A DNA stretch of 39,093 nt, taken from Verrucomicrobiota bacterium. Lineage in GTDB: Bacteria > Verrucomicrobiota > Verrucomicrobiia > Chthoniobacterales > JACTMZ01. The notes below the pieces were generated by a model. The model made no database searches and was not told where the DNA came from. It saw only the letters and a list, made by a program, of their open reading frames with translations. This document shows positions 1-6,903 of the stretch, piece by piece (position 1 is the first letter of the stretch; each line of letters begins with the position of its first letter). The DNA lies in the NCBI GenBank assembly GCA_027624625.1, contig JAQBWH010000017.1, positions 1 to 39,093 of the forward strand. The letters are read 5' to 3'. Both the position numbers and the translations under genes were made by a program.

Positions 1-281
1 AGAGCGCTGCCACGCTGGAAGAGTAGGCTAGTGATTGCAACTGAGCTGAAATTTAGGTTGCTCCCGGCACGACACGATAAAAATCGTAAAAAATGCGACG
101 AAACGGTCAAAAAACCCGCAGCCGATGACCTCGAGGGCGGCAGGGATGGCGGGGGAGTGAGGGCAGGGCAGGGGAGAGGCGAGTGACTTTCAGTGCCCGA
201 TTGAATTTCTAAAGGGCACCATGCGGGCACTGGCCGAGCGGGCTTTTTCGCCGATTCTCTGTAACTCGTTGATGCAGAGAG
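1..281. other. Non-coding stretch before the tRNA gene
   Basis: I find no convincing complete gene here. One plus-strand frame closes at a TAG at 24-26 after SAATLEE, which could be the last residues of a gene lying outside the window, but eight codons cannot prove this. The rest is purine-rich and GC-rich. It contains an inverted repeat at 191-232, listed separately. Confidence 0.5.
191..232. repeat. Nested inverted repeat with two alternative hairpins
   Basis: CAGTGCCCG at 191-199 is perfectly complementary to CGGGCACTG at 224-232 (9 bp). Its core GTGCCC can instead pair with GGGCAC at 214-219. The two stems exclude each other. The element lies about 50 nt beyond the 3' end of the minus-strand tRNA. 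No clear T-run follows on either strand, so a plain intrinsic terminator is not well supported. Function is unknown. Confidence 0.5.
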
Positions 282-355
282 TGCGGCCAAGAGGACTCGA
301 ACCTCTAACCTTCTGATCCGTAGTCAGATGCTCTATCCAATTGAGCTATGGCCGC
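282..355 (-). tRNA. tRNA-Arg (anticodon ACG)
   Basis: Read on the minus strand, the 74-nt segment folds as a complete tRNA cloverleaf. It has a 7-bp acceptor stem (GCGGCCA with TGGCCGC), a D-arm, an anticodon stem TCTGA/TCAGA enclosing loop CTACGGA, and a T-arm AGAGG-TTCGAGT-CCTCT. The discriminator base is A. The loop gives anticodon ACG, which reads arginine CGN codons after A34 is edited to inosine. The 3' CCA is not encoded and must be added after transcription. Confidence 0.95.
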
Positions 356-423
356 ATTTTGGAGGGGAAAGAATTAGCCGCGCCGGGTCAGCTGGTCAAA
401 TGGATTCAAGCGCTGATTGTCGG

Positions 424-1722
424 TCAATGACCGCCGCCGCCCATGGCGAGTTCACCGGGTTCGGTCCGGTCTTCCTTAAGAAAAGTCCAGAGGACGGCTG
501 AGATGGCGAGGGAGCTAGCGCAGATGATGAAGGTGATGGTTTTGTCCGCGGCGGCACCGATGACGGCACCGATGGCGAGACTGACCACGATCTGCGGGAT
601 GACGATGGAGAGGTTGAAGATTCCCATGAAGGTGCCCATGCGGCTCTTGTCCACGCTATCGCTCATGATGGCGAAGGGCAGACTGACCACCGAGGCCCAG
701 CCGATGCCGACGACAGCCATGAGGGCGTAGAGGGTTGTGGCGGTGGTGCCGAAGAAGATGATGCCTGCGTAACCGACGGCCATGATAAAAATGCAAATGG
801 TGTGGGTGCGCACGAGGCCGACCTTCTTGGCCATGGGTTGCAGGACGGCGACGGGGAGGATGAACCCGACGACGTTCATGACGAGGAAGGAGACGGCGAT
901 GATTTGTCCGAGCGACGTCTTTTGCCCTTCGTCGAGTTCGCTCACGCCGGGGAAGAGGGCGTGCTGCGCGTAGGCGAACATGAAGACGAACATGGTTTGC
1001 ACACCGAGCCAGGTGAAGGCGTGCGCGACGTAGATGTGGAGGAGGCGGGGCAGGTTCGTTTTGCCGTGTCCGTCCGTCGGTTCGGTCGGCGCATCGTGCG
1101 TGGCGACCGGGCCGAGATCGCGGGGTTCTTGGAGAAAAAAAGCGGGAATGACGTTGAAGAAAAGAACGAGTCCAACGCCAAAGTAAATGAGGGCGTAGTT
1201 GCCGAAGACGGCGCCGATGACGTAGGCCAGCACGCCGAACATGCCGGAGATGGTCTGCATCCAGGTGAAGCCTTTGGTCCGGGCTTCTCCTTCGGGGGTG
1301 AGGTCGGCAATGATCGAGCGGGTCGGGTTGAAACCGACGTTGATGGCCAGATCGAGGGTAAGGGCGATGATGATGGCGGTCCAAAGGATCTGGATGCCGG
1401 AGAACTCGCTCAATTCGCCGAGGAACGGCAGGGCGAGGAGCATGAGCGATGCGGTGACGCCGCCGATGAGGATGAACGGACGCCGCCGCCCGCCCCAGAA
1501 CCAGACTTTGTCACTGATCAGGCCGACGATCGGTTGCGCGAGGAGGCCGGCGAGCGGGCCGGCCAGCCAGACGAGACCGACATGCTCAATAGAGAGATTG
1601 TATTTGGTGCTGAGGATCCAGCTCAGCGCGGAAATTTGCACGCACAGCGCGAAGCCCATGGCTGTGGAGGGCAGGCTGAGGAGGACGTAAAACGGATTGG
1701 TCAGTTTTTGTTGATTGTTCAT
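424..1722 (-). CDS. MFS sugar transporter, SLC45/sucrose-proton symporter-like
   Basis: The 432-residue protein is very hydrophobic and fits a 12-helix major facilitator. The segment at about 55-72 (GPLAGLL...VGLISDK) followed by GRRRPF at 78-83 is the loop 2-3 signature of the GPH/SLC45-type sugar transporters, which move sucrose, maltose or related glycosides with protons. A charged loop of roughly 30 residues (about 198-225) separates the two halves, as is usual in this superfamily. The substrate cannot be read from sequence. The gene is the last of a minus-strand series (trpA, membrane protein, RelE-like protein, transporter), 57 bp after the RelE-like gene. The start is ATG, with no Shine-Dalgarno sequence visible. 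Confidence 0.85.
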   Translation of the reverse strand: MNNQQKLTNPFYVLLSLPSTAMGFALCVQISALSWILSTKYNLSIEHVGLVWLAGPLAGLLAQPIVGLISDKVWFWGGRRRPFILIGGVTASLMLLALPFLGELSEFSGIQILWTAIIIALTLDLAINVGFNPTRSIIADLTPEGEARTKGFTWMQTISGMFGVLAYVIGAVFGNYALIYFGVGLVLFFNVIPAFFLQEPRDLGPVATHDAPTEPTDGHGKTNLPRLLHIYVAHAFTWLGVQTMFVFMFAYAQHALFPGVSELDEGQKTSLGQIIAVSFLVMNVVGFILPVAVLQPMAKKVGLVRTHTICIFIMAVGYAGIIFFGTTATTLYALMAVVGIGWASVVSLPFAIMSDSVDKSRMGTFMGIFNLSIVIPQIVVSLAIGAVIGAAADKTITFIICASSLAISAVLWTFLKEDRTEPGELAMGGGGH

Positions 1723-1779
1723 GGGCCGGTCGGGAGTGACTTTTGCCTGCGGGCGGCGCGAGAGGGAATAAAGAGAGCC

Positions 1780-2136
1780 CTACGACTTTTTGCCGTCTTG
1801 CTCGATGCACTCCCAGAACTTGTGGTTGCTGGCCAGTTGCTCGTCCTCGGCCATGGGCAGGCTGGCGCGGAACAGAAAGTCACGGATGGTATTTTTGCTC
1901 AGCACGCGACGGATGAGGAGCCCGTGGTTGTGCGGTTCGAAGTAAATACGGTAGTCGCCGGCGCGATAACGATAAAGCGTGCGCCCGTCGCGGGAAACTT
2001 GGCCGTAAAGTTTCGGATCAAGATTATCCAGGCTATCGGGCAGCACCTGGAATTGGCCAAGGATCTCCAATTGCAAGAGCTTGGGTAGGGCGGCCATTTC
2101 GGCCGCGCTCAGATCGTTGAAAATAATCTGCAGCAT
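1780..2136 (-). CDS. RelE/ParE-fold protein, translationally coupled to a membrane protein
   Basis: I place the start at the ATG at 2136, which shares its A with the TGA of the upstream gene (TGATG), giving 118 residues. Translation upstream of it in this frame reads through the neighbour and looks like shadow. The region at 44-80 (LYGQVSRDGRTLYRYRAG, then DYRIYFE, then a hydrophobic strand LLIRRVL) resembles the beta-sheet core of RelE/ParE mRNA interferases: a basic strand with RYRxGDYRIYF, then a hydrophobic strand. The C-terminal 40 residues are an unfamiliar extension. No antitoxin-like small gene lies next to it. Fold membership is inferred from the motif. Toxicity is not shown, and the protein may have a housekeeping role. 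Confidence 0.65.
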   Translation of the reverse strand: MLQIIFNDLSAAEMAALPKLLQLEILGQFQVLPDSLDNLDPKLYGQVSRDGRTLYRYRAGDYRIYFEPHNHGLLIRRVLSKNTIRDFLFRASLPMAEDEQLASNHKFWECIEQDGKKS

Positions 2137-2717
2137 CAGGGCAGGGGATATTGCAGCGGGCCTGGGCCGAAGAAAAGGAGCGAGACGACAATGAGAAAGG
2201 CTCCGTAACCTACCCCGATCCAGGCGACAAAACGAAAGCGTCCGGGCGGCCGCGATACCCATTGGAGCGCATCGCGCATGAGGTAAGGCGCACCGACGAA
2301 GACGAGTCCGGCGATGGCCCAGCCGTAGGCGAGGATAACGAGGACCAGGCGGCTTTGCTCGGGGCGGAGGAAAGCTGACCCGAGAAGCGGTTCGGCAGCC
2401 AAGAGGGCGAGGATACCGATGGCGCGCACGGCGAGAAATTCCTCAGCGAACAAAGGGACCATGACGGCAGCAGCCAGAATGGCCCCGCAAATGAGCGTGC
2501 GGTTGGGGGAGAACTCACCAAGGTCCATGGTCGCGGCCAGCCAAAAGGCCCAAGCAGCGGCGAGCAGGAAGAGAGCCACTCCGACCGGATAGGAGCGCGG
2601 AAATTCCCGTAGCTGGTTGATTGTCCAATCGGTCCGGAGCAAGGCGAAAGCATGCGCCGCGACCAGACCAAGGCCGGCCACGAGGCCGACCGTGCGCAAT
2701 GAAAAGTCGTAGATCAT
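2136..2717 (-). CDS. Multi-pass membrane protein of unknown function
   Basis: The protein has 193 residues and about six predicted membrane segments, with few charged residues. I do not recognise a family. Hydrophobic stretches lie near residues 9-28, 43-63, 74-92, 93-112, 122-143 and 164-184. It sits between trpA (55 bp upstream) and the RelE-fold gene, whose start overlaps its stop by one base. The pair is therefore almost certainly co-translated, and it may belong to the trpA transcript. The start is ATG. Nothing indicates a catalytic centre. Confidence 0.75.
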   Translation of the reverse strand: MIYDFSLRTVGLVAGLGLVAAHAFALLRTDWTINQLREFPRSYPVGVALFLLAAAWAFWLAATMDLGEFSPNRTLICGAILAAAVMVPLFAEEFLAVRAIGILALLAAEPLLGSAFLRPEQSRLVLVILAYGWAIAGLVFVGAPYLMRDALQWVSRPPGRFRFVAWIGVGYGAFLIVVSLLFFGPGPLQYPLP

Positions 2718-2772
2718 GAAAAAGGGAACCGCTCTTCAACACTTTTCACGCGGACATGACAAGCCCGACGGC

Positions 2773-3582
2773 TCATGGCCGCGCGCCGTGCGCCGCCGCG
2801 GCGAGCGGGGCGACGAAGGAAACTATGCGATCGACAAAGTCGGGGGTGTCCCCGCATTCGCCCATGCGGCGCACAATGGCACTGCCCACCACAACGGCGT
2901 CGGCTTGACGCGCGACTTGGGCCGCTTGTTCGGGAGTGGAAATCCCAAAGCCGACGGCCACCGGCAGGTCGGTGTGGCGCCGGATTTCCGCGACCTGGCC
3001 CGCGATGGAATCGGATAGTTGGGTCTGCTCACCGGTCACACCTTCGCGGGAGACGTAGTAAATGAATCCGTCCGCCGTGCGGGCGATCATTGCCATGCGG
3101 GCCGGAGGCGTGGTCGGCGCAATCAGCCGGATGGATTTGAGGTGGTGCTTGTCGGCGAGTTCGCGGTTGGCTGCAATTTCGTCCGGCGGAAGATCCAAAA
3201 TCAACACGCCATCGACCCCGGCCGCAGCCGCTTCCTCGTGGAATTTTTCGAATCCGTGGATGTAGACCGGGTTGAGGTAGGTGTAGAGGACGAGAGGAAC
3301 GTCGGTGGCCAGGCGGATACGGCGCACGGACCGGAGCACTTTGTCCAAGGTGGTTCCGGCTTCGAGTGCACGTTGGGCACCCAGCTGATTGACCACGCCA
3401 TCGGCCAGAGGATCGGAGAAAGGAACTCCCAGCTCGACCAGATCAACGCCTGCCTCGGCCAAAGCAGGGACCAAACGCTCGGTGGCCTCGAGGGACGGGT
3501 CGCCGGCCGTGATGTAGGCGATAAATCCGCTGCGGTTGATCGCCCGCAAGGTGGAGAACATTTCGTCGATCCGGTTCGGCAT
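2773..3582 (-). CDS. trpA: Tryptophan synthase alpha chain
   Basis: The 269-residue TIM-barrel enzyme cleaves indole-3-glycerol phosphate to indole and glyceraldehyde-3-phosphate and channels indole to TrpB. The catalytic pair is visible: Glu50 in VELGVPFSDP and Asp61 in PLADG, matching Glu49 and Asp60 of the Salmonella enzyme. Phosphate-binding loops VGFGIST and VVVGSAIV are present near residues 216 and 240. Length is normal. The loop after PLADG reads VVNQLGAQRAL, where many homologues have PTIQ. No trpB or other trp gene adjoins it; trpD is 33 kb away. A promoter ends 9 nt before the ATG (see 3592-3620). A membrane protein gene and a RelE-fold gene follow downstream. Confidence 0.97.
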   Translation of the reverse strand: MPNRIDEMFSTLRAINRSGFIAYITAGDPSLEATERLVPALAEAGVDLVELGVPFSDPLADGVVNQLGAQRALEAGTTLDKVLRSVRRIRLATDVPLVLYTYLNPVYIHGFEKFHEEAAAAGVDGVLILDLPPDEIAANRELADKHHLKSIRLIAPTTPPARMAMIARTADGFIYYVSREGVTGEQTQLSDSIAGQVAEIRRHTDLPVAVGFGISTPEQAAQVARQADAVVVGSAIVRRMGECGDTPDFVDRIVSFVAPLAAAAHGARP

Positions 3583-3591
3583 GGGCGCACT

Positions 3592-3620
3592 GTTGTAGGG
3601 CGAACCGCACGTGGAGCCAA
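3592..3620 (-). promoter_or_regulatory. Probable sigma70-type promoter of trpA with almost no leader
   Basis: On the minus strand TTGGCT (-35), a 17-nt spacer and TACAAC (-10) are followed by only 9 nt before the trpA ATG. A start of transcription about 7 nt past the -10 would leave 0-3 nt of leader. No Shine-Dalgarno sequence is visible. This is a match by eye to the consensus. Confidence 0.45.
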
Positions 3621-3668
3621 CATTTTGCGCGTGCCGTTCGGTGATCGGAGGCTTAGCAATGACCGGGC

Positions 3669-4010
3669 ATGACTGTGCCGATCACTGAAAAAGAACTGGC
3701 CGCCGCCGCTGGCTGGCCGATCGTTCACGCCGCGCGCAAACTCCGCGACACGGGCAAAGTCCTGCGCGTATCTTATGATCCGCCGCTGCTCAAAGGTGCG
3801 GTGCGCATGGGCTCACGCACCTATGGCGCCGGCCTGAGATTGGGATCAGAGTTGGAGAACCTTTGCAGCTGCTTCGATTCTTGGTCGGAGGGAAAGATCT
3901 GCGTCCACTCGGTCGCTGCGGCACTGGCCTTAATGCAACAGTCGGAGCCCAGCCAGCCGGAAAGTGGCGCAGTGGACCCGCCAACTACGGCAACCCTTCC
4001 CGTCCAATAA
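3669..4010 (+). CDS. Small stand-alone SWIM zinc-finger protein
   Basis: The 113-residue protein carries Cys66-x-Cys68 and Cys78-x-His80 (LCSCF...KICVH), the CxC-xn-CxH pattern of the SWIM zinc-binding domain, followed by the helix SVAAALALMQ typical of that domain. The 60 residues before it (basic region, then VLRVSYDPPLLKG...YGAGLRL) resemble the segment preceding SWIM in bacterial SWI/SNF-type helicases. The helicase part is absent: the C-terminal 23 residues are Pro/Ser/Thr-rich and no helicase motif follows. It could be a free DNA- or protein-binding adaptor or a surviving N-terminal fragment. It is divergent from trpA with 86 bp between them. The start is ATG, with no clear ribosome-binding site. 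Confidence 0.7.
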   Translation: MTVPITEKELAAAAGWPIVHAARKLRDTGKVLRVSYDPPLLKGAVRMGSRTYGAGLRLGSELENLCSCFDSWSEGKICVHSVAAALALMQQSEPSQPESGAVDPPTTATLPVQ

Positions 4011-4079
4011 CACAAGACAATATATGTCATGTATAGTTGTAAACAGTGTGAAAGCACCCTGGCAAAGAGCAAACTAGCC

Positions 4080-4565
4080 ATGACTGGTTTCGCCCGTTCG
4101 GATTCAAGCCTTCGGCGCCGGGTGGCGCTGCAAATGGGCTATGCGGCCCTTTTTACGACCTTCGTCCTTTGGCCCAACCTTCGGGTCGCTCCGAGTGTTT
4201 TGTTGGTCGCCGCGACCGCTTTGGCGGCCATTTGGTTGGTCGGCGGCCTGGCGGCTTGGGTCAAGTTGCCGCGGGCCGATGAAATCCTGCTCTGTGGTGC
4301 GTCGGCGCCCTTGTTGGTCGGGTTGACCCAATTGGCTTACCGCATCGACTTCTTGCGGGTCCACGGCGCCCTGGCCCGTCCGGGGGTCGCAGCTGATTCC
4401 GCCACGGCCTTTGCCGCGGTATGGGCGGCCGAGGTGGTCTTTGTGCTCCTGCCGGGTGTCTTGTTTGTTTGGTGGAATACGCGCGCGCTGGCCCCGGTCG
4501 AGCCTCCTACCTTCCGCGTTCAGTCGGCCCGGAGTCGGCCCTCTTCGCCTAAAAGTCGCAAGTAA
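4080..4565 (+). CDS. Small membrane protein of unknown function
   Basis: I place the start at the ATG at 4080 (161 residues). An in-frame ATG at 4029 would add 17 polar residues with two cysteines. The protein has a short basic N-terminus and about four hydrophobic stretches (near residues 20-37, 40-60, 69-88 and 108-132), ending in a Ser/Arg/Lys-rich tail. I do not recognise the family. An AT-rich patch at about 4019-4045 may hold a promoter. The last 46 bases overlap the 3' end of the convergent rmlD-like gene, so the two transcripts are antisense at their ends. Confidence 0.6.
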   Translation: MTGFARSDSSLRRRVALQMGYAALFTTFVLWPNLRVAPSVLLVAATALAAIWLVGGLAAWVKLPRADEILLCGASAPLLVGLTQLAYRIDFLRVHGALARPGVAADSATAFAAVWAAEVVFVLLPGVLFVWWNTRALAPVEPPTFRVQSARSRPSSPKSRK

Positions 4566-5422
4566 TCAGCGACCGCCTCCTGCCATGACCGCATGGGGCG
4601 TCCGATGAGGGCCTCGATGCGGGCGCAGGACATGGAGCTGTAAACGGGACGCTTCGCGATCATGGCCGCAATGTCGGCGAGTCGGAGCGGTTCGACCGTG
4701 CGGGTTTGGACCGGGGCGCCGAGGGCTGCCGCAACTGTGATCCCCTCCTCCGCCCAATCACGCCAGGTGCACACGCCACGATTGCACACGTGGTAAATGC
4801 CACCCGGAGCGGATGGGGCGAACAAGGCCCGGAGCGCACCCGCAATGTCGAGGGTGTAGCTGGGTGAGGACCATTTGTCGGCCACCGCTTTGACCGGCTC
4901 ACCACGCAGGGAGGTCTGCACCGCTTTGTCGAGGAAGCTGTCGCGGTCCGGGCCAAAGACCCACGCGACCCGGACCACGACGTGTTGGCCGTCCGCTGCC
5001 ATGACCAGTTGCTCGCCTTCGAGCTTGGTTTGACCATACCAAGAGATCGGCTCCGGGGCGGCATCTTCAACGTAGGGCTGCTGTGCCTGACCGGAGAAGA
5101 CATAATCCGTGCTGATCTGGATCAGCCGCGCCCCCACCTCGGTGCAGGCCCGGGCGAGAGCGCCAGCGGCATCGGCGTTGATCGTGCGGGCCAAGCTGCG
5201 CTTGGTTTCGCAGAGGTCGACATTGGTCATGGCGGCAGAGTTGATCACGATGGTCGGTTTCTCTGCGCGGATGAAATCGGCGCACGCTGCGGGAGCAGAA
5301 AGGTCGCCCTCCGCGCGGCCCAGCGCGCGCAGATCAAAATGGTCAGCGTAGGTGCGGGCCAAGGCCGCACCCAAGCGACCCCTTGCTCCGAAGATGAGGA
5401 TCTTCGGACGTCCCGGCGTCAT
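4520..5422 (-). CDS. rmlD: dTDP-4-dehydrorhamnose reductase-like NAD(P)-dependent reductase
   Basis: Translation from the ATG at 5422 gives a 300-residue extended short-chain dehydrogenase of the RmlD type. Visible motifs are the Rossmann loop GARGRLG (12-18), NSAAMTNVD (61-69), STDYVF (104-109) and the catalytic Tyr129-x3-Lys133 (WYGQTK). This enzyme normally reduces dTDP-4-keto-L-rhamnose to dTDP-L-rhamnose in the cytoplasm for O-antigen or polysaccharide synthesis. No rmlA, rmlB or rmlC is nearby, so the exact substrate is open. The ATG overlaps the stop of the upstream TetR gene by 4 bp (ATGA), and the 3' end overlaps the convergent membrane-protein gene. Confidence 0.88.
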   Translation of the reverse strand: MTPGRPKILIFGARGRLGAALARTYADHFDLRALGRAEGDLSAPAACADFIRAEKPTIVINSAAMTNVDLCETKRSLARTINADAAGALARACTEVGARLIQISTDYVFSGQAQQPYVEDAAPEPISWYGQTKLEGEQLVMAADGQHVVVRVAWVFGPDRDSFLDKAVQTSLRGEPVKAVADKWSSPSYTLDIAGALRALFAPSAPGGIYHVCNRGVCTWRDWAEEGITVAAALGAPVQTRTVEPLRLADIAAMIAKRPVYSSMSCARIEALIGRPMRSWQEAVADYLRLLGEEGRLRAD

Positions 5423-6066
5423 GGCGCCGGCGGGCCGGTCAAGGCCCCGAGCATGAACGCGTGCATTTCGTCCTCGAGGATATCGAACTGTCTGTCTTCC
5501 GAGCGGATCTTGAGGAACCATTCCATGCTTTCGTGCATGAGGCGGATGCCGAGAACTGTGGCAAAGGCGCAGAAGAAGCGCGCATTGACTTGGTGCGATT
5601 TGAGTTGCGGGATGGTTCGTTGCAACTCGAGGTGGTAACAATCAAGCACCGGCTTGTAGAAGGTCTTGTGGATTTGGGAGAACCGTTTGGGGTCGTCGAT
5701 CATCATTTGTGCGACGAGACGCACCGTGATGGCACGGGTGTTTTTGCCTTGGCGCAGAGCTTTGAACATCGGATCGATCAGCGCGCCGACCAACTCGCGA
5801 ACCGGAATGGGCTCCCGCCCGTGCTTTTTGCGAAGGCGGTCCAAGCGCTCGAGGCGCTCGGAGTTGATCGGGGTCAGCCGACGGTCGGCCAAAGCGAAGA
5901 TCAGTTTGTCCTTCGAGCCGAAATGGTAGTTCACGGCGGCGAGATTGACTTCCGCGAGCAAGGTAACGTCGCGCAACGACATCCCGTGGAAACCACTGGC
6001 GGCGTAAATGCGTTCGGCCGCGCGGAGGATGCGCTCGCGGGTCGACTCGGGAGACTTCTTGGGCAT
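5419..6066 (-). CDS. TetR/AcrR-family transcriptional regulator
   Basis: The start is the ATG at 6066 (215 residues). The N-terminal helix-turn-helix (about 10-58: ERILRAAERIYAASGFHGMSLRDV, then VNLAAVNYHFGSKDKL) is a textbook TetR DNA-binding domain, in which the YHFGSKD segment ends the recognition helix. The C-terminal part (about 75-210) is the variable ligand-binding and dimer domain, related in appearance to the CerR-like group. The gene overlaps rmlD by 4 bp and is divergent from pdxH with 87 bp between the starts, so it could act on either or on itself. A promoter is visible at 6079-6107. The ligand is unknown. Confidence 0.93.
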   Translation of the reverse strand: MPKKSPESTRERILRAAERIYAASGFHGMSLRDVTLLAEVNLAAVNYHFGSKDKLIFALADRRLTPINSERLERLDRLRKKHGREPIPVRELVGALIDPMFKALRQGKNTRAITVRLVAQMMIDDPKRFSQIHKTFYKPVLDCYHLELQRTIPQLKSHQVNARFFCAFATVLGIRLMHESMEWFLKIRSEDRQFDILEDEMHAFMLGALTGPPAP

Positions 6067-6078
6067 ACGGACGTTTGA

Positions 6079-6107
6079 AAAGTGATCCGGATGGGGCCCC
6101 TCGTCAA
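6079..6107 (-). promoter_or_regulatory. Probable sigma70-type promoter of the tetR-rmlD operon
   Basis: The minus strand reads TTGACG (-35), a 17-nt spacer and CACTTT (-10), then 12 nt to the ATG at 6066. The geometry is identical to that before pfp and the MATE gene. The predicted leader is about 5 nt, with no Shine-Dalgarno sequence. The spacer contains the palindrome GGGGCCCC (6093-6100), a possible operator. Confidence 0.5.
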
Positions 6108-6153
6108 TCCCTGTCTTGGCCGGACGGGCCGCGCGGGCTACGATGCGGGGATC

Positions 6154-6804
6154 ATGGAGGATCATTCGCACCCAAACGTGGCCGAATTGCGGCGCAATTA
6201 TACCCGCGACGGGTTGCGCCGGAGCGAGCTCGACCCGGATCCCGTCGGGCAATTTCGCCGGTGGTTTGCCGATGCCGTGGCGGCCGAATTGCTCGAGCCC
6301 AATGCCATGGTGCTTTCGACCACCGACGGGCACCGTCCGAGCGCCCGCACCGTTTTGCTCAAGGGCTACGACGAGCGGGGATTTGTATTTTTCACCAACT
6401 ACGAGAGCCGCAAAGCGCGGGAGATGGCGATCTGTGGTCAGGTCAGTTTGCTTTTTCCCTGGTATCCGCTCGAGCGGCAAGTCGGGCTACTCGGGCGAGC
6501 CGAGCGGATCAGTGTGGCGGAGTCGCTGGCCTATTTCACCTCCCGCCCCGAGGGCAGCCGCTTGGGGGCCTGGGTTTCGCAGCAGAGTTCTGTCATCAGC
6601 TCCCGGCAATGGCTCGAAATGAAATGGGAAGAAGTACAGCGCAAGTTTTCTGACGGCGAGATCCCCCTGCCCTCGTTTTGGGGCGGGTATCGGATCGTGC
6701 CGGCCGAATTCGAGTTTTGGCAAGGTCGGGAAAACCGCCTGCATGACCGGTTCCGCTACACCAAACCGGCCGATGTCTGGGTGGTCGACCGTTTGTCTCC
6801 CTGA
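6154..6804 (+). CDS. pdxH: Pyridoxamine/pyridoxine 5'-phosphate oxidase
   Basis: The protein has 216 residues from the ATG at 6154, preceded by GGGG as a possible weak ribosome-binding site. It oxidises pyridoxine or pyridoxamine 5'-phosphate to pyridoxal 5'-phosphate with FMN and oxygen. Family landmarks are present: [20 protein letters not shown] (about 64-83, FMN phosphate binding), SRKAREM (86-91), WVSQQSS (140-146) and the C-terminal [15 protein letters not shown] (about 185-199). Length is normal. The earlier in-frame ATGs at 6082 and 6091 would add residues that do not look like the family. It is divergent from tetR. PLP-dependent enzymes (MetY, BioA) are encoded elsewhere in the window. 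Confidence 0.95.
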   Translation: MEDHSHPNVAELRRNYTRDGLRRSELDPDPVGQFRRWFADAVAAELLEPNAMVLSTTDGHRPSARTVLLKGYDERGFVFFTNYESRKAREMAICGQVSLLFPWYPLERQVGLLGRAERISVAESLAYFTSRPEGSRLGAWVSQQSSVISSRQWLEMKWEEVQRKFSDGEIPLPSFWGGYRIVPAEFEFWQGRENRLHDRFRYTKPADVWVVDRLSP

Positions 6805-6862
6805 GCCAGGAGCCTCGCGGGTATCCCTCGCCCATGCCGAGTCATTAGGGCTGAGAGCATTC

Positions 6863-6891
6863 TCGACCTCTGCCTGCTGACTCGCTACTTT
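6863..6891 (+). promoter_or_regulatory. Probable sigma70-type promoter of pfp
   Basis: TCGACC (-35), a 17-nt spacer and TACTTT (-10) precede the pfp ATG by 12 nt. The 12 nt between are pyrimidine-rich (GCGCCCTTCTTT), with no Shine-Dalgarno sequence. Transcription probably starts only a few bases before the ATG. Confidence 0.45.
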
Positions 6892-6903
6892 GCGCCCTTC
6901 TTT

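Noticed and set aside
3..26. Possible C-terminus SAATLEE-stop of a gene from outside the window
   Set aside because: Eight codons are too few to support a gene; mentioned only in the description of the leader region.
802..2088. Long plus-strand open frame opposite the sugar transporter
   Set aside because: Low-complexity Glu/Asp/Gly/Arg translation, antisense to a clear MFS gene; a GC-rich shadow frame.
1780..2717. Classical type II toxin-antitoxin operon
   Set aside because: The partner gene encodes a six-helix membrane protein, not a small DNA-binding antitoxin, so the pair is not called as a toxin-antitoxin system.
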